DNA of 58,424 nt from Diatrype stigma (Eukaryota > Ascomycota > Sordariomycetes > Xylariales > Diatrypaceae), in contig JAKJXP020000170.1 of assembly GCA_022225965.2 (NCBI GenBank), forward strand, positions 1-58,424. The letters run 5' to 3'. The translations under genes and the position numbers were made by a program. How positions within the stretch are numbered: position 1 is the stretch's first letter; each line of letters starts with the position of its first letter. Under the pieces are notes generated by a model. That model searched no databases. It saw only the letters and a program-made list of their open reading frames with translations, and had not been told where the DNA came from. Below are positions 11,077 to 23,199 of this stretch, piece by piece.

Positions 11077-12987
11077 TCAGTACGGGTTCTCGCCCATGTG
11101 GTTTTCCTTCTTCTTCTTGAAGCCGAGCATGGCCATGAATTCCTGGCGGAAGGTCGTGGGCGGCTCGGTCAGCGAGGCCTCGTACTCGTCGATGATGGGC
11201 TTGTCCCAGACGAGGTCGGCCTCGGCGGCGGGGATGACCTTGGTGCGCCGGAACAGCTTCCAGCTCGTGTACAGGAGGACGTCCAGGATCAGCATGGTGT
11301 AGTACGAGAAGAACGAGCTGGCCCCCTCGGTGATGCTCGGCACGAACGAGGTGTAGCCGTACGTCAGCTCGACGAAGGCCATCCACGCCAGGCCGGCCCA
11401 GGCGCAGTACGGCTGCAGGTACCCCTTGTAGGGCAGCGTGTCCCGGCTGATCCCCTGGGCCTTCAACGCCTTGTGGAAGAATATGTACGTGACGCACATG
11501 ATCATGTAGTTGATCATCTGGGCGCCCTGCGTCAGGGTGGAGAGCCAGGTGACCACCTTGGCCGCGTTCGACGACACCTGCAGGAAGGACAGGAACGGGA
11601 AGATCATGACCACGGCAAAGGCGTAGATCGGGATGCCGTTCTTGAGGCACTTCTTGAAGATGGCGGGCGCGTGGCCGTCGAGGGAAAGGCCGTAGAGCGA
11701 TCGCATGGCGCAGTACGTGTAGGCGTTTCCGGCACTAAAGATGCTGGTGCAGAGCAGTGCGTTGACGATGGAGGGCAGGACCTTGATGCCCATGTTCGTC
11801 ATGGCGATGACGTAGGGCGAGCCGTCGGCGGTTCCCGAGTTGTTGTTTCGTAGAGCGGCGTTGTTGTATGGCAGGATGATGCCAACGGCGAGCGCGCCCC
11901 CGATGAAGAAGAAGCCGAACCGCCAATACACCGTCTTGAAGCCCTGCTTCAGGTACGCCCGGGGATGCTTGGTCTCGCCGGCAACCATGGCTAGATACTC
12001 GGGGCCGACGACTGTGAAACCTGCCGAGTAGACGGCTGCTAGGAACCCGGTGAAGCGACCTGTGGCGCCTGATCCGACGTACTCGGCAAATGCGCCGGGG
12101 CTGTTCCAATAGCGGAAACCGTAGGCATCGTGTTGAGGGTTTCCGCCGCACATCGTGACCAAGGTGAAGGAGAATACCATAAAAATGAGCAGTAGCTTGC
12201 CACTCGCCAGCCAGAATTCCGCTTCACTGTTGTAGGGTAAGTCGGTTAGCCAATGGCATTCTTGCATACAGCGCGGCGACGGCTTTAAGTCAAGGTGCCT
12301 GTGGTATTTATGGGGGGCTGGTAGTATAGACGGGGAGCACTTACCCATAATATTTCACAGCAAGGACGTTGATGAGTCTAAAGTTTGTCAGCGACAGTAG
12401 ATTATACATCAGACAAGGGGGGGTAGCAGGGGGACTCACGCAAACAGAACAATGCAAGCGATACATATAGCAGCGACGGGGACCTTGTCTGTCCAAAAGG
12501 TAATGACCAGATTAAGAGCAGAGATCTCGAAAGGGATGAGGAAGGCCTCGTAGAGGAAGAAATTCCAGCCGGCCATGAACCCGAACGACTCGTCGACCCA
12601 CTTCCCTGCCATGCGGAGGAAAGAGCTGGACACGGGCATGTAGACAACCATCTCGGCTGCGCCGTTGTTGACCATGGCCAGGAATATGGAGTAGATGGTG
12701 TAGCCGATGAACAGGCTGCCGGGGCCGCCCCGGGTCAGGCCGGTCCCGATGCTGACGAACAGGGCGGTGCCGATGGAGCCGCCGACGGCGATCAGCTGGA
12801 TCTGGCGGTTGCTCAGGTGGCGCTGCAGCTGGTCGGCGTTCTCGGAGACGACGACCAGGTCCTCGTCCGCCCCGCCCAGCACATGGCCGCTGCCGTTGTA
12901 GTCGACCTTCTTCTCGTCGGAGGCCTTGCCGCCGTCCGACTGGCGGGCCGAGGAGTTATCTTCCGGCAATGCTGGTGCTGCCGCCAT
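11077..12987 (-). CDS. Amino-acid permease (fungal AAT/YAT family, Dip5-like)
   Basis: Three exons, complement(11077..12226, 12345..12377, 12440..12987), encode 576 residues; the middle exon is only 33 nt (LINVLAVKYYG). Splice sites are GTGAGT/TTTAG and GTAAGT/ACAG, and frame is kept. An acidic cytoplasmic N-terminus precedes the permease signature (LSNRQIQLIAVGGSIGTALF), and about 12 hydrophobic segments follow. Family landmarks include CGGNP with DAYGFRYW, AGETKHPRAYLKQ, and SLYGLSLDGHAP in the loop after TM8. These look most like the dicarboxylic amino-acid permease Dip5 group, but substrate cannot be fixed from sequence. Expected role: proton-coupled amino-acid uptake at the plasma membrane. 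The start is the first ATG in frame (MAAAPALPE); the open frame runs 14 codons further upstream without an ATG. The leader (13,110-13,220) is pyrimidine-rich on the coding strand. Confidence 0.88.
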
Positions 12988-15495
12988 ACTGGGAACACGA
13001 CAAGGAGCTCCGTTGGGACAACGGAACAACTTCTAAGGGTTTCGAGGTGTAGTGGGATCGGATCGGCATGTGACCGAAGTTCATTACGGTTTTCCGGTGT
13101 ATATCAGGGAAGAGGGGGGCTGTTCTACCCGAGGAAGAGAGGAAGAGAAAAGCGACTCTTGATCGTGTGCCAGTTTGGAGGTAAGGTAAAGGAAAGGGGG
13201 GAAAGAGAGAGAAGAAACGGCAAGGGCAAAGGTGTAGGGCTGTGGGATATGGTGGCATTTTGTAGAAACGGCGGCGATATTTGCGGTGGCTTGACCCTGG
13301 GGTTACCCTCCTTTGGTTACACGCCACCAGGGAAAAAATAGGCTCCCTGCTACCTTGGCCGCCTGGATACCAATACCAGGGAACAATGGGAAAGCAATCC
13401 AGATTCCCAGGGTAACGGGTTTAGCTCAGCTCTCGCATCCAAGCCGCCAGCGGCATCCATGGCGTCTCATGGCATCCATGGCAGGCAATTCTCAGCCCAT
13501 TACTGTACCCAAGCCGCGCTACTCTGCTATCTTCGACGGGATCGACGCTGTTCATTTGTCCAGCCGCAAGCACCGAACCCAAACAGGCACTGGACTTTCC
13601 ATGTTGCGCATGTTGCATTGGCCGGGATGGGTGGATGGATGAGTCCGGTGGAGTCGTTCTGCGCTGCAGGACATTCTAATGTGTGGGTCAGGGCAGCTTT
13701 AGTGCCCATTACCTGCGTAGCGGTTTGCCGACTCTGTTAAGGAAGCTGGGAAGCTGGTGCTACATACAGTAGCAGCAGGTACTTTAGGTAGCATTGTGCC
13801 TGGTACAGTACGATAAGGCAGGCCGATCGACGGTAACCTTAGCTATATGTATGTGTGTATGTATGTATGTATGTATGTATGTATGTATGTATGTATGTAT
13901 GTATGTATGTATGTATGTATGTATGTATGTATGTGTGTATGTGTATGACAGGAAACCGAATGCACCTGCAAAGACGGATACACACATTTCCCAGTACCAC
14001 CTCATTGGATCCCAGTGAGCGCCGCTTTCATCATCCACATCACGTTCTCTCTTACCCACGTGGACCATTGATTTTTATAACAGGAACTCCAAGGCCTACC
14101 TTATACCAGCGTGTCGTCGCCGTAGCGAACGAACGGACGAAGGAGGGGGGGATGTGCACTAAAGTCGCTAACACACGAACCAAGGACTATAGAGCTCCAC
14201 CCCCACCCCCCTGTGCGTTACCCCGTTCCTCCGCTCTACTCCATGTCTCTAGATACACGGCGTGGGCTGGCGTGGAAGCAGTCGGGTTATAGATACGACT
14301 AACCAGGTACTACCTACGCACAAATAGATAGGTAGGCATACATAGTATATCCAGGCATATCTGATGCAGGGCCATTTCCTAGTTACATGCTTAGCATCCT
14401 CGGACACCTGCCTCTTTGCTAACTAGTAGGGGAATCAGGATTGGACTCCCATCCGAGCCTCCAGGGTCCGGTTGCTGGAGAACATGGGTGAACTGATAGC
14501 ACTAGCTTCACCTGGGACTAGAACAAGCCTATGACGTCGGTCAGCAAGGACAGGGCTCAATGTGAGGACCTTGGCCATCTTGGCTCGCTGACAAGGTTTG
14601 TGCTTGTTCTGTCTGACAAGTCCTCGCAGCTTGGGGGAAACTTTAACGAAGTTTAAGCAATCGTCCCGTCCCGTCTTGGGCCATCTTGGGACGGTACGTA
14701 TCATGTCTGTAGTTCGAGTCAACAATGGTTGTCACACCTCCGGATATCTGAGGTAACAAACGCCCATACTAGTAATGGTGATGCGCAACGTCGGCAGTCA
14801 CGCGACTGGTGGACGGTAGTGGGCGAGGGCACAAGAAACCTGGCCGCAATGCAGCATCACCCGCCGAGCTATGCCCAGGTGTATATGTATATTATACTAG
14901 ACTAGTACATAGTAGTAGGCAACTTAACGGCGGGCTTCTCACTTCCCCTGACTCGCTGGTTTTTTTCCCTTCGTCTAGGTATTTCTTCTAACCTGTCACG
15001 AATCAAGGGGTCTAGGCCGTTGGCGAGATTCGCGAAAGGAAGCGATCGAAAAGGCAGCGCGACTAATGTGTGATGCTAGGCCCAAGTTGGTTCGGTCTCG
15101 CAGGGCTTGGTGTGAAAAGTAGACCCTGGATTTTCACGGGCTGATACACAGGCACAACGGTCTCACCCACTCGTTTCTCGGATTTCGAAGGTTATGATTC
15201 GTAATTACCCATGGTACAATTAAGCAGTCAAAGTTACGATAATCGTTTGTTGCTCTGCCACACGTTTTTCATGTGAAATGGGCCGTCAAAGCTGGAGTGG
15301 TTGCATGTACGGTAGGTACAGTTCAATACAATACCCCTGAGTCATTTGTGTGTATAGGCCGGCAATCCTCTCCCGAATAGCTATCCCCTTAACCAACTCG
15401 GTTCATGGTCGTGACTTTCAGCGTCCAATGTATCGCACATCAATCAACTCGGCTGGTTTGCTCCAACAAGGTGTTGCGATGTGTGGTCATAGGTA
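12988..15495. other. Intergenic with microsatellite; no gene recognised
   Basis: About 2.5 kb. It begins with the permease promoter and leader, contains the (GTAT)n microsatellite at 13,845-13,947, and otherwise shows only short unsupported frames. Confidence 0.5.
13845..13947 (+). repeat. (GTAT)n microsatellite
   Basis: About 100 bp of TATG tetranucleotide repeat, uninterrupted from about 13,857 to 13,931 and imperfect (GTGTAT) at both ends. The open frames across it on either strand (Cys-Met-Tyr-Val and Tyr-Ile-His-Thr repeats) are products of the repeat, not genes. Confidence 0.95.
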
Positions 15496-16487
15496 CTATC
15501 TAATATATGGAGAGGAGGGTAGTTCTGACGGTCTGGAGTCGTTATGGACCTCATGTACAAGATTAGTCTCCGCCTCATGTCTATTGTAGTTGGTCATCAT
15601 CTCCTGTTTCCGCTCGTCGGATAACACAAACAGCGGTCTCGTCGGGGGCTCGTCATGGGTGTCTGGCCCGCGATTTTGACTTCTAGACAACCGGATGGCT
15701 TTTCGAAGGCGATATACCAGACACCCAACAGCAACCATCAGCATCACACCAACACTGACGCCTGCGCCTATACCTGCTTTTGCCCCAATTGAGAGTGGCT
15801 GGCTGCTCTCTGCAGCGTCGACGGCAGATACATCTGGGGATCCCGGACCCGTGGCGGCCGTCTGCGTCCCCAGTGGCGGTGTCGAGGGAGCAGACGTAGA
15901 TGGAGCGACTTCAGGGTTTTGCCATCGTATATCGATGGCAGCCGCATGTATCAGTGGCCGGTCTAATACCGTTACTTTCCCATGTTGGTTGGAAACATCC
16001 GGGACCGTTAGCGTGACAGGCCCGATCGCCTCTGAGGAACACGAGAGGGTTGACCACGCGTCCGAGGTCGATGCTATGCAAGAATACCCTCTATGAACAA
16101 CGCGGCGTGTCAGGTATCGGAAGAGAATGGTTTTCAGATGCGCCCTGCAGATATCCCAACCTCCAAATGAAAGTAATAGCTAAAAATGTGATGAAAGGCT
16201 TACAGAGGACAACAGGTCGCTCGCGTCTCGGTTACAGTCCCGATGATCTCAGGAGATCCGCAAGCCGAAGTCCATCCCACAGGACAGATGGATGCTGGGG
16301 AGTAGAACGCGGATGGCTGGGAGAATCTCGGTGGATAACAATCTGATGTCGAGGTTAAGCCGAGGCTGTGATACTTATGTGTGGTGGTGTTCCCCCCGAC
16401 CGTCTCGGTGAAAACCTTCCCCCATATCACCGAGTCGCAGCCCGGGGACGGGGTGAAAGTGGTCGTGAGAGGACCGAGGTGTGTCAT
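15496..16487 (-). CDS. Single-pass surface protein with Cys-rich N-terminal domain
   Basis: Two exons, complement(15496..16090, 16204..16487), give 292 residues. The 113-nt intron has donor GTAAGC and acceptor CATAG, and splicing joins CCP to LGYSC. The N-terminal part starts GPLTTTFTPSPGC and contains paired cysteines (CYPP, ICPVGW, SACGS, CCPLGYSC). This architecture is common in ascomycete hypothetical membrane proteins. A Ser/Thr/Pro-rich stalk follows. Residues of about 197-221 form one transmembrane helix (GIGAGVSVGVMLMVAVGCLVY), then a basic stop-transfer stretch (RLRKAIR) and a short acidic cytoplasmic tail. No cleavable signal is evident at this ATG, so an unrecognised upstream exon is possible. 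Likely cell-surface or sensor-like protein; no catalytic motif is seen. Confidence 0.65.
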
Positions 16488-17485
16488 TTTTGCTCCTCAC
16501 ACAACTGATTATAGCCTTGAGTTTGAGTCGGGGCCTATTCCCTCTCCTCTGAGTCCCAGTTTGAGTGTTGGTCTAGAGAAATGAGTATGTGAAAAGCAGT
16601 CTGGCATGTATAGAGAATGGTCAGAAGACTGACTTCCCTTGGAACGAGGAGATTACCTAGGTATATATCTAATAGTAACACCTCAGCTGGCCCACATGAG
16701 TAACGTTGCGTGGCTGCTTCCTTCTAAGCCACAATGCGACTTGATATTGAGAAAATAGAGTGTACGGCAATAATAGGAGAAATCGGTTCCTGGGCAGGAA
16801 TGTCGTGCTATTGGTGTCGCACCCTCGATAATTTTCAAGCCCCTTGATTACCAATACGGGAAGTGCCAATCACCCTTCTAGGTCATGCGGCCGCCGGGCT
16901 TGTGCTGTAGGCTTCGGATCGTGACGTTGATTTGTGAGTAGTGATGATGTTACACGAAATAAATTCCGCATAACGTAGTAATAATATGCACGTAATTGGC
17001 ATAGGATTCGTCCTTTCTTATGTAGAAACAAGCCCCTTCAAGCCCTCTATAAATAGACACCCCCTTATATTAGGTGGGTCTCTATTGAGGAATTGTCTCG
17101 GAGGTCATCTCAAAAGATTACACCATATAAAGTATAGGATGAGTCTTATTGGGGAAGCATAGCAGTCGTCTTGTTTTGATCACCTTATTTAGCCCTTTCC
17201 AAGAGTGATACGTTAGTTGCCTGCTTCACTCGACCATTTGTTTTCAGCTTGTGAGCAAAATTTAAAAATTTAAGTATTTCCAATTTTCCCAAACACTGCC
17301 CACTTCCTCGGTCATTCCCTCGTAAACACTTCAGAAACCCATCAAACCGCTATCATGCTACTTAGCTCACGACCGATCTCGCCCCAATTCAAACACCACC
17401 AGACAATATACGACACACAGCGTAGTCCACCATCATCACCCACAAGCGGCGGTCCTTTCTCCAAGCCACCAGGCGTTCCGTTTAG
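16488..17485. other. Intergenic, no gene recognised
   Basis: About 1 kb, AT-rich around 16,900-17,280, with one ACCTAGGT palindrome at 16,655. No supported reading frame. Confidence 0.5.
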
Positions 17486-17809
17486 CTAGGGGGCCGGGTC
17501 GGTCGGGCCCCGGACACATATGGCCGTGCCGTCCTGCTGGCACGCGCAGCGGCTGGTCGGCGACTCGCACTGCACGGTGATGGCCCAGCGGTAGACGCCC
17601 TCGCCGTCCTGCCTGCACTGCTCGACCGTGGTCCGCCCGTTGCCGCAGGCGTAGTCGCCGCCCCCAATGTTCGCCGGCTCGCACTCGGCGCCCTCCTGCG
17701 TCAGCGTCCAGCACAGGCTGCGCTCGGTCAGGGGGTTGCTCGCTCCAGGATGGGCGAGGGCCGAAGGGGCGGCCAGGATGGCGGCGGTGATTATCGTGGT
17801 GGCGTGCAT
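17486..17809 (-). CDS. Small secreted cysteine-rich protein
   Basis: A single exon of 107 residues. It has a classic signal peptide (MHATTIITAAILAAPSALA-HP), then a compact mature domain with eight Cys (LC, EC, AC, QC, QC, RC, AC, IC) spread evenly. The gene is strikingly GC-rich in an AT-rich neighbourhood. A TATA box (TATAAAAG on the coding strand, 18,001-18,008) lies about 195 bp upstream of the ATG. No named domain is recognised. The features fit secreted disulfide-rich fungal proteins, a class that includes candidate effectors and antimicrobial proteins; I do not assign a role. Confidence 0.65.
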   Translation of the reverse strand: MHATTIITAAILAAPSALAHPGASNPLTERSLCWTLTQEGAECEPANIGGGDYACGNGRTTVEQCRQDGEGVYRWAITVQCESPTSRCACQQDGTAICVRGPTDPAP

Positions 17810-18849
17810 TGTTGCTTATGGGTTCTTGTTATTCTCTTTGGCGAGGGGGTGGTTGGAGGGGGGTGAGTGGGGAGGTAACTGGAAGCGGCTCTTGTCTCGA
17901 GGAAGTGTGGGCAATATGGAGTATTAGACTGGTGGTTTGGAGATTGATGGGGAGTCTGCTGTTATGTCGAATGATCGTTTCTAGACAGAATGTGCAAGAA
18001 CTTTTATACTTCTACACATGTATACATTAGCCAGGCGCATTCTCATGTTCTCTAACCCAACGTCTACCGAATACCCCCCTGACACTTCAGGAAGAGGTAA
18101 AATAGACCCAATCGATGGGTATACCCGACAGCTATGCCGACATGCCTAATAAGGCATATCCTTGGAAACAAGCAGCGACAAGCATCAATAAGCATCCGAA
18201 ACTTTCCTATTCCAATAATGCTCAACGGACTAATCCATCCCAATACCGTCAGGGAAAATCGGCGTAAGGTCTAGAATGTATCTAACAGCCAAGGAAGTCT
18301 TTACGAATTGAAACCAAGAACACTGAATTCGGTCTATATGATACGGAGTTTTGAAGAGGAGATCATACTATTCTTACCTAGGTGACTTGGGCACCGAAGA
18401 CCACGGGAAGATCCGGTAGTTGTAACACAGAGCATGGGGAAAACCACCAATTCACAATCCAGGAGATCTAGTCTAGTATCATATTCTCACTTCGTATGCA
18501 CAAAAGGGGGAAAGGCTTTCCGTGTGGCATGGAACCTCGGCTTAGCCGTAAGTCTGGGTTTACAACGGTGTCACCGGAGTCAAGGGTCGGTGGAACGACG
18601 GGAAGATCCGCGATAATCGTAATGCTAATCTCTTGGGTCTTCTCTCATACGCCCCCTCTCTAACCTAGTCCCAAACCAAGGGCTATGCGAACTACGGTGC
18701 CCGAAAAGACAGCAGCGGAACCTTCCGAGAAGACCCTGGTTGAGCTTGTCCGAAAGGAATGCCCCTGTTCTAGGCCCGGGCAAAATAGGACTGCCTACAA
18801 ACCCGAGTATCTTGCAATTTCAAGCTTGGAGCCGAAGCCGTCCAGACCG
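17810..18849. other. Intergenic; holds the promoter of the small secreted protein
   Basis: About 1 kb between two minus-strand genes. It holds a TATA box at 18,001-18,008 and an ACCTAGGT palindrome at 18,376. The plus-strand open frames here are short and lack support. Confidence 0.5.
18001..18008 (-). promoter_or_regulatory. TATA box of the small secreted protein gene
   Basis: TATAAAAG on the minus strand, about 195 bp upstream of the start codon at 17,809. It is a consensus TATA element in the right orientation; the transcription start is not known. Confidence 0.45.
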
Positions 18850-21099
18850 CTAACCCAAGACCTTTTGACCACCCACTCCTTTTTCTTCTGATATTCCTTC
18901 AGCTTCATCGGCCATCATGTCAGCAACGAGTTGAGCTAACTGGACATCAGTCCCTGTCGCACTGATTATACTGATTACAACTGGTAGTTGCTCTTCAACC
19001 TGTGATAGAGGAGATATGTATGTCGTATTGCCGACTTTTCACGTTAGTCTCCTTGCTTGGGATGAGTGCTTCGAGCAAGTCTCACCTGGTACCATGATTT
19101 CGGGCGCGTTGGCATACGGACCCACGTTATAGAAGAAGAAACCCTCTCCGGTGAACCTTTGAGGTCCGTCGCGATACTTGTCCCGGAAATCTGGTTCGCC
19201 ATTTGTCCATGGCAAGACCATCAAACCGCCCGGGCATCCATCTTCAGAGTGTGGCATAATATCGTCGTAAAACCATTTCTGATATACCGCAAGCCGTCTC
19301 AAGCCCTCTTCCTGTTGAGAATAGGTGATCGATGGCAGATAATCCCTTTGGATTCAGTCGCATGAATATTGTGTGATTCTGAGTACTTACTTCTTAAACC
19401 GAAGCTGTGGGTGTAGAATCGCCGCCTTCCCATATTGTTCGTGGTAATCTTCAATAAAGCCCCTGAGGAAGCCTTTCCATTGATCTGGATTAGCTGACCA
19501 CTCAAAAACATGCTTGAAATATTCATCGAGTGGCTCTGATGTGTTTTCTGGGTTGGATTTCCCCCATGAATCGGCTAAACTCATCTCCGTCTTGCTCACA
19601 CCGAGATACCTCTCTAACCGGGAAATGAACGAATCAAACACTTCTTGGCTTTCAGTATCGGTCACAGGCCAATAATCCGTTGGGACTATCAACTTGGTGG
19701 GTTTCTTCAGCCTCGTTAGCTTTTGTCAAACCATGTGGCAGTGAGCCCAAACTGACTTTCGAGTATTTCACCTCTTTTCCCTGACCATACATTGCTAATG
19801 CTAGGTTGAGAAAGGATTGCGCATCTCTAGAAAACCCAGCAGGGGTGTCCCAATGACTTTCGAGTGTTAGTCAATGCCTCTAGGATAGTAACCACCGACT
19901 CACGGGCTGTAAGGTATAATTCCTCGAAAACTGGAACTTCCCACTGTTGGCCTCATGGAGTAGAGGCCTTGAGAAGCGGCAGGAGACCGGATACTCCCCA
20001 AAGCTGTCGATCATGTAAGCTGGGTGGTACATAAGAGTCGGAGGTATATATAGGTACTGACTGTCCGTTCCCAAGGCGAAGTCTAGCCATTGATATGCCG
20101 CAACGGCCACCGCACTCCCAGAGCTACTCCCGCTGGGACTTAGATAACCATCACCCCTAGGGTTGAATGGACCGTGAAAGTCAATGTAGTCGCACGTTGG
20201 CCACTCAGAGTCAGCAAACTGGGTGGTTTTGACTTTGCCTACTACAACAAAACCAAGGCCCAACAGTCTGTCAATTATCTCTGCGCTTTCTGTGCGGACA
20301 TCGTATAAATCCCTGTATGCTCTGGAACCCCCGGTGGTCTTAAGGCCCTTGAGGTGCATGATATCCTTGACTGCTAAGCGGACGCCGGCGTAGGGCTTCT
20401 CTATTGACCTCGTGTATCGAAGGCGCGACGGAACAGCAATGGTAAGTGCAGATGGATATATTTCGCCGTACGCAGCAGCATCTAATGCTTTGTAACTATG
20501 TATAATGTGAGGTGGAGATTGGTACCCTTCATTACTTCGACTTTACGTACCTCAGGGGCTGAGTAGATTCCACAGTAGCTACCATAAAGGCATCATGGGT
20601 ATCGGGGTAGAGGCGATACGCGAAGTGGATCTGGCCAGCATTCAAGAAGTATGGCCCTTCTGGAATAGGGTCGTCTTCCTCATCACGTAGGATGTGGATT
20701 TTTAAAGATCCCAATGATTGAAGGAAGGCTTCGGCTTCATCCTCCAACTCGACTGATCGTTCTGATTGGAAAATAACATGGGATAGGTAGACGCCAGACC
20801 AGACATCATCAACTTTGAATCTTTCCACCACTTCTTCAATGTATATAAGTGAGATGGTGGGAGCAGTAACCTGAATGACAGTGCACGGCTGGTAATAAAG
20901 GTTCTCAGCAATATCGGAGGACTGGAAAGGGTTAGCAAGCCATGCCAAAAACACGATAGAATGGTGAGCTGACTCTTGCGATAGGGCCGACATAAAAGGC
21001 GACATGTCCCAGACGCACAACAGTAGATACCGAACTTTCAGTTGCCATGATAGAAGGAATCCAAGATGCTAGAAGCAAGCACAATAGTCCCCAGTGCAT
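18850..21099 (-). CDS. Amidase with N-terminal Arp1/scytalone-dehydratase-like domain
   Basis: Eight exons: complement(18850..19034, 19086..19345, 19391..19704, 19757..19856, 19904..20003, 20062..20495, 20551..20921, 20980..21099), about 627 residues. A signal peptide ([19 protein letters not shown]) precedes a roughly 150-residue domain ([12 protein letters not shown] to QIHFAYRLY and VATVEST). It resembles the Arp1-like N-terminal domain found fused to fungal amidases. The amidase-signature domain follows. The catalytic Lys is in [11 protein letters not shown] (about residue 207), the cis-Ser in GSSSGS (about 287), and the nucleophile Ser in LGSIRSPA (about 311). LGSIR replaces the usual GGSIR. 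The C-terminal exons carry PTDYWP and [18 protein letters not shown], usual for this group. Exon 1 probably ends at a GC donor (GCAAGA) at 20,979; a GTCAGC donor six bases on would add two residues. Expected reaction: hydrolysis of an amide bond; substrate unknown. Confidence 0.82.
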
Positions 21100-22566
21100 C
21101 TTTGATGTTGCCACGAGAACGTATGTTGCGAGCAATTGGGAATATGACCTCAAGTGCGTTATAAACTTCTGGGTAGTGTCTACGATGCCTGAAGGAACCA
21201 CGGTTCATGGAGTTGTTGAGAAGGGGCAGACTGACTGTGGAACTGATGGTGGTTGGAGGATAGGACGAGAGATGAGATATGAAGGAGGGATTAAGGGCCA
21301 GATCCGGCCAACATTTTTTGTGAACCTACGGCTAACTCACCACATACCAACCGCATAAGACGTTGGCCAGGGTCTGGGGGCCAAAGCAGCAAGAATGTAC
21401 CAATTGACTTAAGTACTCCATGTTACACGAACAAGTCACTGGCGAATGACGGTGTGACCGCCCAATGCAATTCTCTTCTTGATACCTAGGCGCTGTGCGG
21501 GGCGGATTACCCCTTTTCAACAATATATCATATATATCATATGAATAACGTCACACTACTTCTTGCTTTTGCCTCTCCCTAATACATCACAGTATCAAAA
21601 CTTGCAGAAGACGCTTGTCGCATTCAGAGACTGAAATATATCATGATTCGGAAATCGATACATTGCTATACAAAAGGAAAAGAAACGACCTTGCGGTCTG
21701 TATATAACGTGTGCCAAGCTACTAGATGTCGATCATTGTACTGTGTAGAACAAGTTCTCCTATCCAGCCCCTATATCGCTACAGTGTTGGACGCATGTGA
21801 CAACAAACCAGAGGACCTTCGAGTGATCGAAGCGTGCCAAAAGTATAAGCTAGTCTAGATTCTACAAGATGGCGGTTAAGACGAACATGAGTGAATGAAG
21901 TTTAGAGACCCGGCAAAGTTATCATCGTCTCATGGGGATGTTTTGTCAGTGGAGGCGAGTTATTCTACCAAGACAAACAGGAGGTTATAGCAACCAACTA
22001 CCGATTTCTGAACAGTTTTTCATAATACCGAACTGTTAAAACGAGTTCGCGCACCTGTAATACCCCATGCTTCATTCACAATCGAAATATGCCGTATGGA
22101 AAGAAAGGCTTCGAGTTGCTACAGATTACCATTCTGGGATCTTGGGCCATACTATGTCCACGGTAATAGTTACAAGAGAGCTTATGACACTACTGCAAAG
22201 GAATGTTATAATGTAAAATGTATTTATGAACAAAGAAGCCTAACAAGGGAACAGGGGTACAGAGAGTCTTCTTGGTGAACACGTCACAACGCCTTTGTTA
22301 ACTTTGCCCGTACTCGTCCATAAATCCTGAGGTCCTCGGCCGGCAAACTTCCTTATACTTAATCAAACCGGACAAGCGAGGATGTCCTCTCGATCTATAT
22401 TATAGCGTTGTCAAACCCACAAGTTGATTCTTCGTAACTCGGTGCATATAGAAGGACAGATGCATCATCAATAGTTACCCGGGCGTTGCATTTGCTACAA
22501 GAAGAAAGAAGTCACCGGGTAATCACCCACATAGATAAAAGAAAAAAACATCGCTCCCCTGGTAAC
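21100..22566. other. Intergenic between divergent genes
   Basis: About 1.5 kb, AT-rich, with a tatatcatat run near 21,523-21,545. It separates the amidase (minus) from the chromodomain gene (plus). No gene recognised. Confidence 0.5.
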
Positions 22567-23199
22567 ATGGCTGATCACATCAACCGAAGCCAATCACGCA
22601 AAAGGAGGACGCCGCGCAGCACAGCTGACCTCGGCCGTCTTTCTCACCGCGACCCTGTCCGTGCTAGCGGTCAGACAAAGAGAAGCAGCAATAGTTCCTT
22701 CCCCCCGCGTCCGGAATCCGCTGCCGACGCGTACCGTCATCGCCTGCGCCAGGGGCGCCGGGAAGCGAGCGAGGCCGCGGAAAGGGATGGAGCGACCGCT
22801 TCCTTTGGAACCAGCTCGTACTCAAACGGCTCGAGGACGACGACGGTCCATCCCCCAGCCCGCGTAATCCCCGCTAAGATAAAAGACAATGGGCAGTACG
22901 CCTACAACGGGGAGTCGTGGTGGCTGGTAGAGCGGATCTTTGCCGCGCGTGATGAGCCCGGCAGCGGCGGCACCGGCGTCCCGGGATATGGCGACGGTGG
23001 ACCTATCCAGCGTGGAGAGTTACAGCCGCCTGCGAGAAGACAGGTGCTTGTGAAGTGGGTTGGGTGGCCGAAGCCGACGTGGGAACCGTTGAGCAATTTG
23101 GAGGGAAAATACGCACTGGCTGACTTCATGGGGCGCCACGGTAATCCGGAGTTCAACGACGGACCGGCTGAAGTCTATCAGAGGTGGTTCACGTATTGA
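22567..23199 (+). CDS. Small chromodomain protein
   Basis: A 210-residue single-exon gene starting at ATG 22567; the frame is open upstream but has no earlier ATG. Residues 1-110 are basic, Ser/Arg-rich and probably disordered (SRKRRTPRS, RHRLRQGRRE). Residues of about 117-190 form a chromodomain: WWLVERIFAARDE, then a Gly/Pro loop of about 25 residues, then QVLVKWVGWPKPTWEPLSNL and a C-terminal helix (ALADFMGRHG). The aromatic positions that form a methyl-lysine cage are present (first-strand Trp, KWVGW, TWEP). Chromodomains bind methylated histone tails; HP1 and Ty3/gypsy integrases are known carriers. There is no integrase or reverse transcriptase nearby and no chromoshadow domain. It may be a chromatin reader, or a domesticated or remnant integrase tail. 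A nuclear site is likely from the basic N-terminus. Confidence 0.65.
   Translation: MADHINRSQSRKRRTPRSTADLGRLSHRDPVRASGQTKRSSNSSFPPRPESAADAYRHRLRQGRREASEAAERDGATASFGTSSYSNGSRTTTVHPPARVIPAKIKDNGQYAYNGESWWLVERIFAARDEPGSGGTGVPGYGDGGPIQRGELQPPARRQVLVKWVGWPKPTWEPLSNLEGKYALADFMGRHGNPEFNDGPAEVYQRWFTY

Noticed and set aside
11098..11853. 251-codon plus-strand frame antisense to the permease
   Set aside because: Antisense shadow of a strongly supported permease exon.
13784..14292. Frames with repeated Cys-Met-Tyr-Val or Tyr-Ile-His-Thr
   Set aside because: Translations of the GTAT microsatellite.
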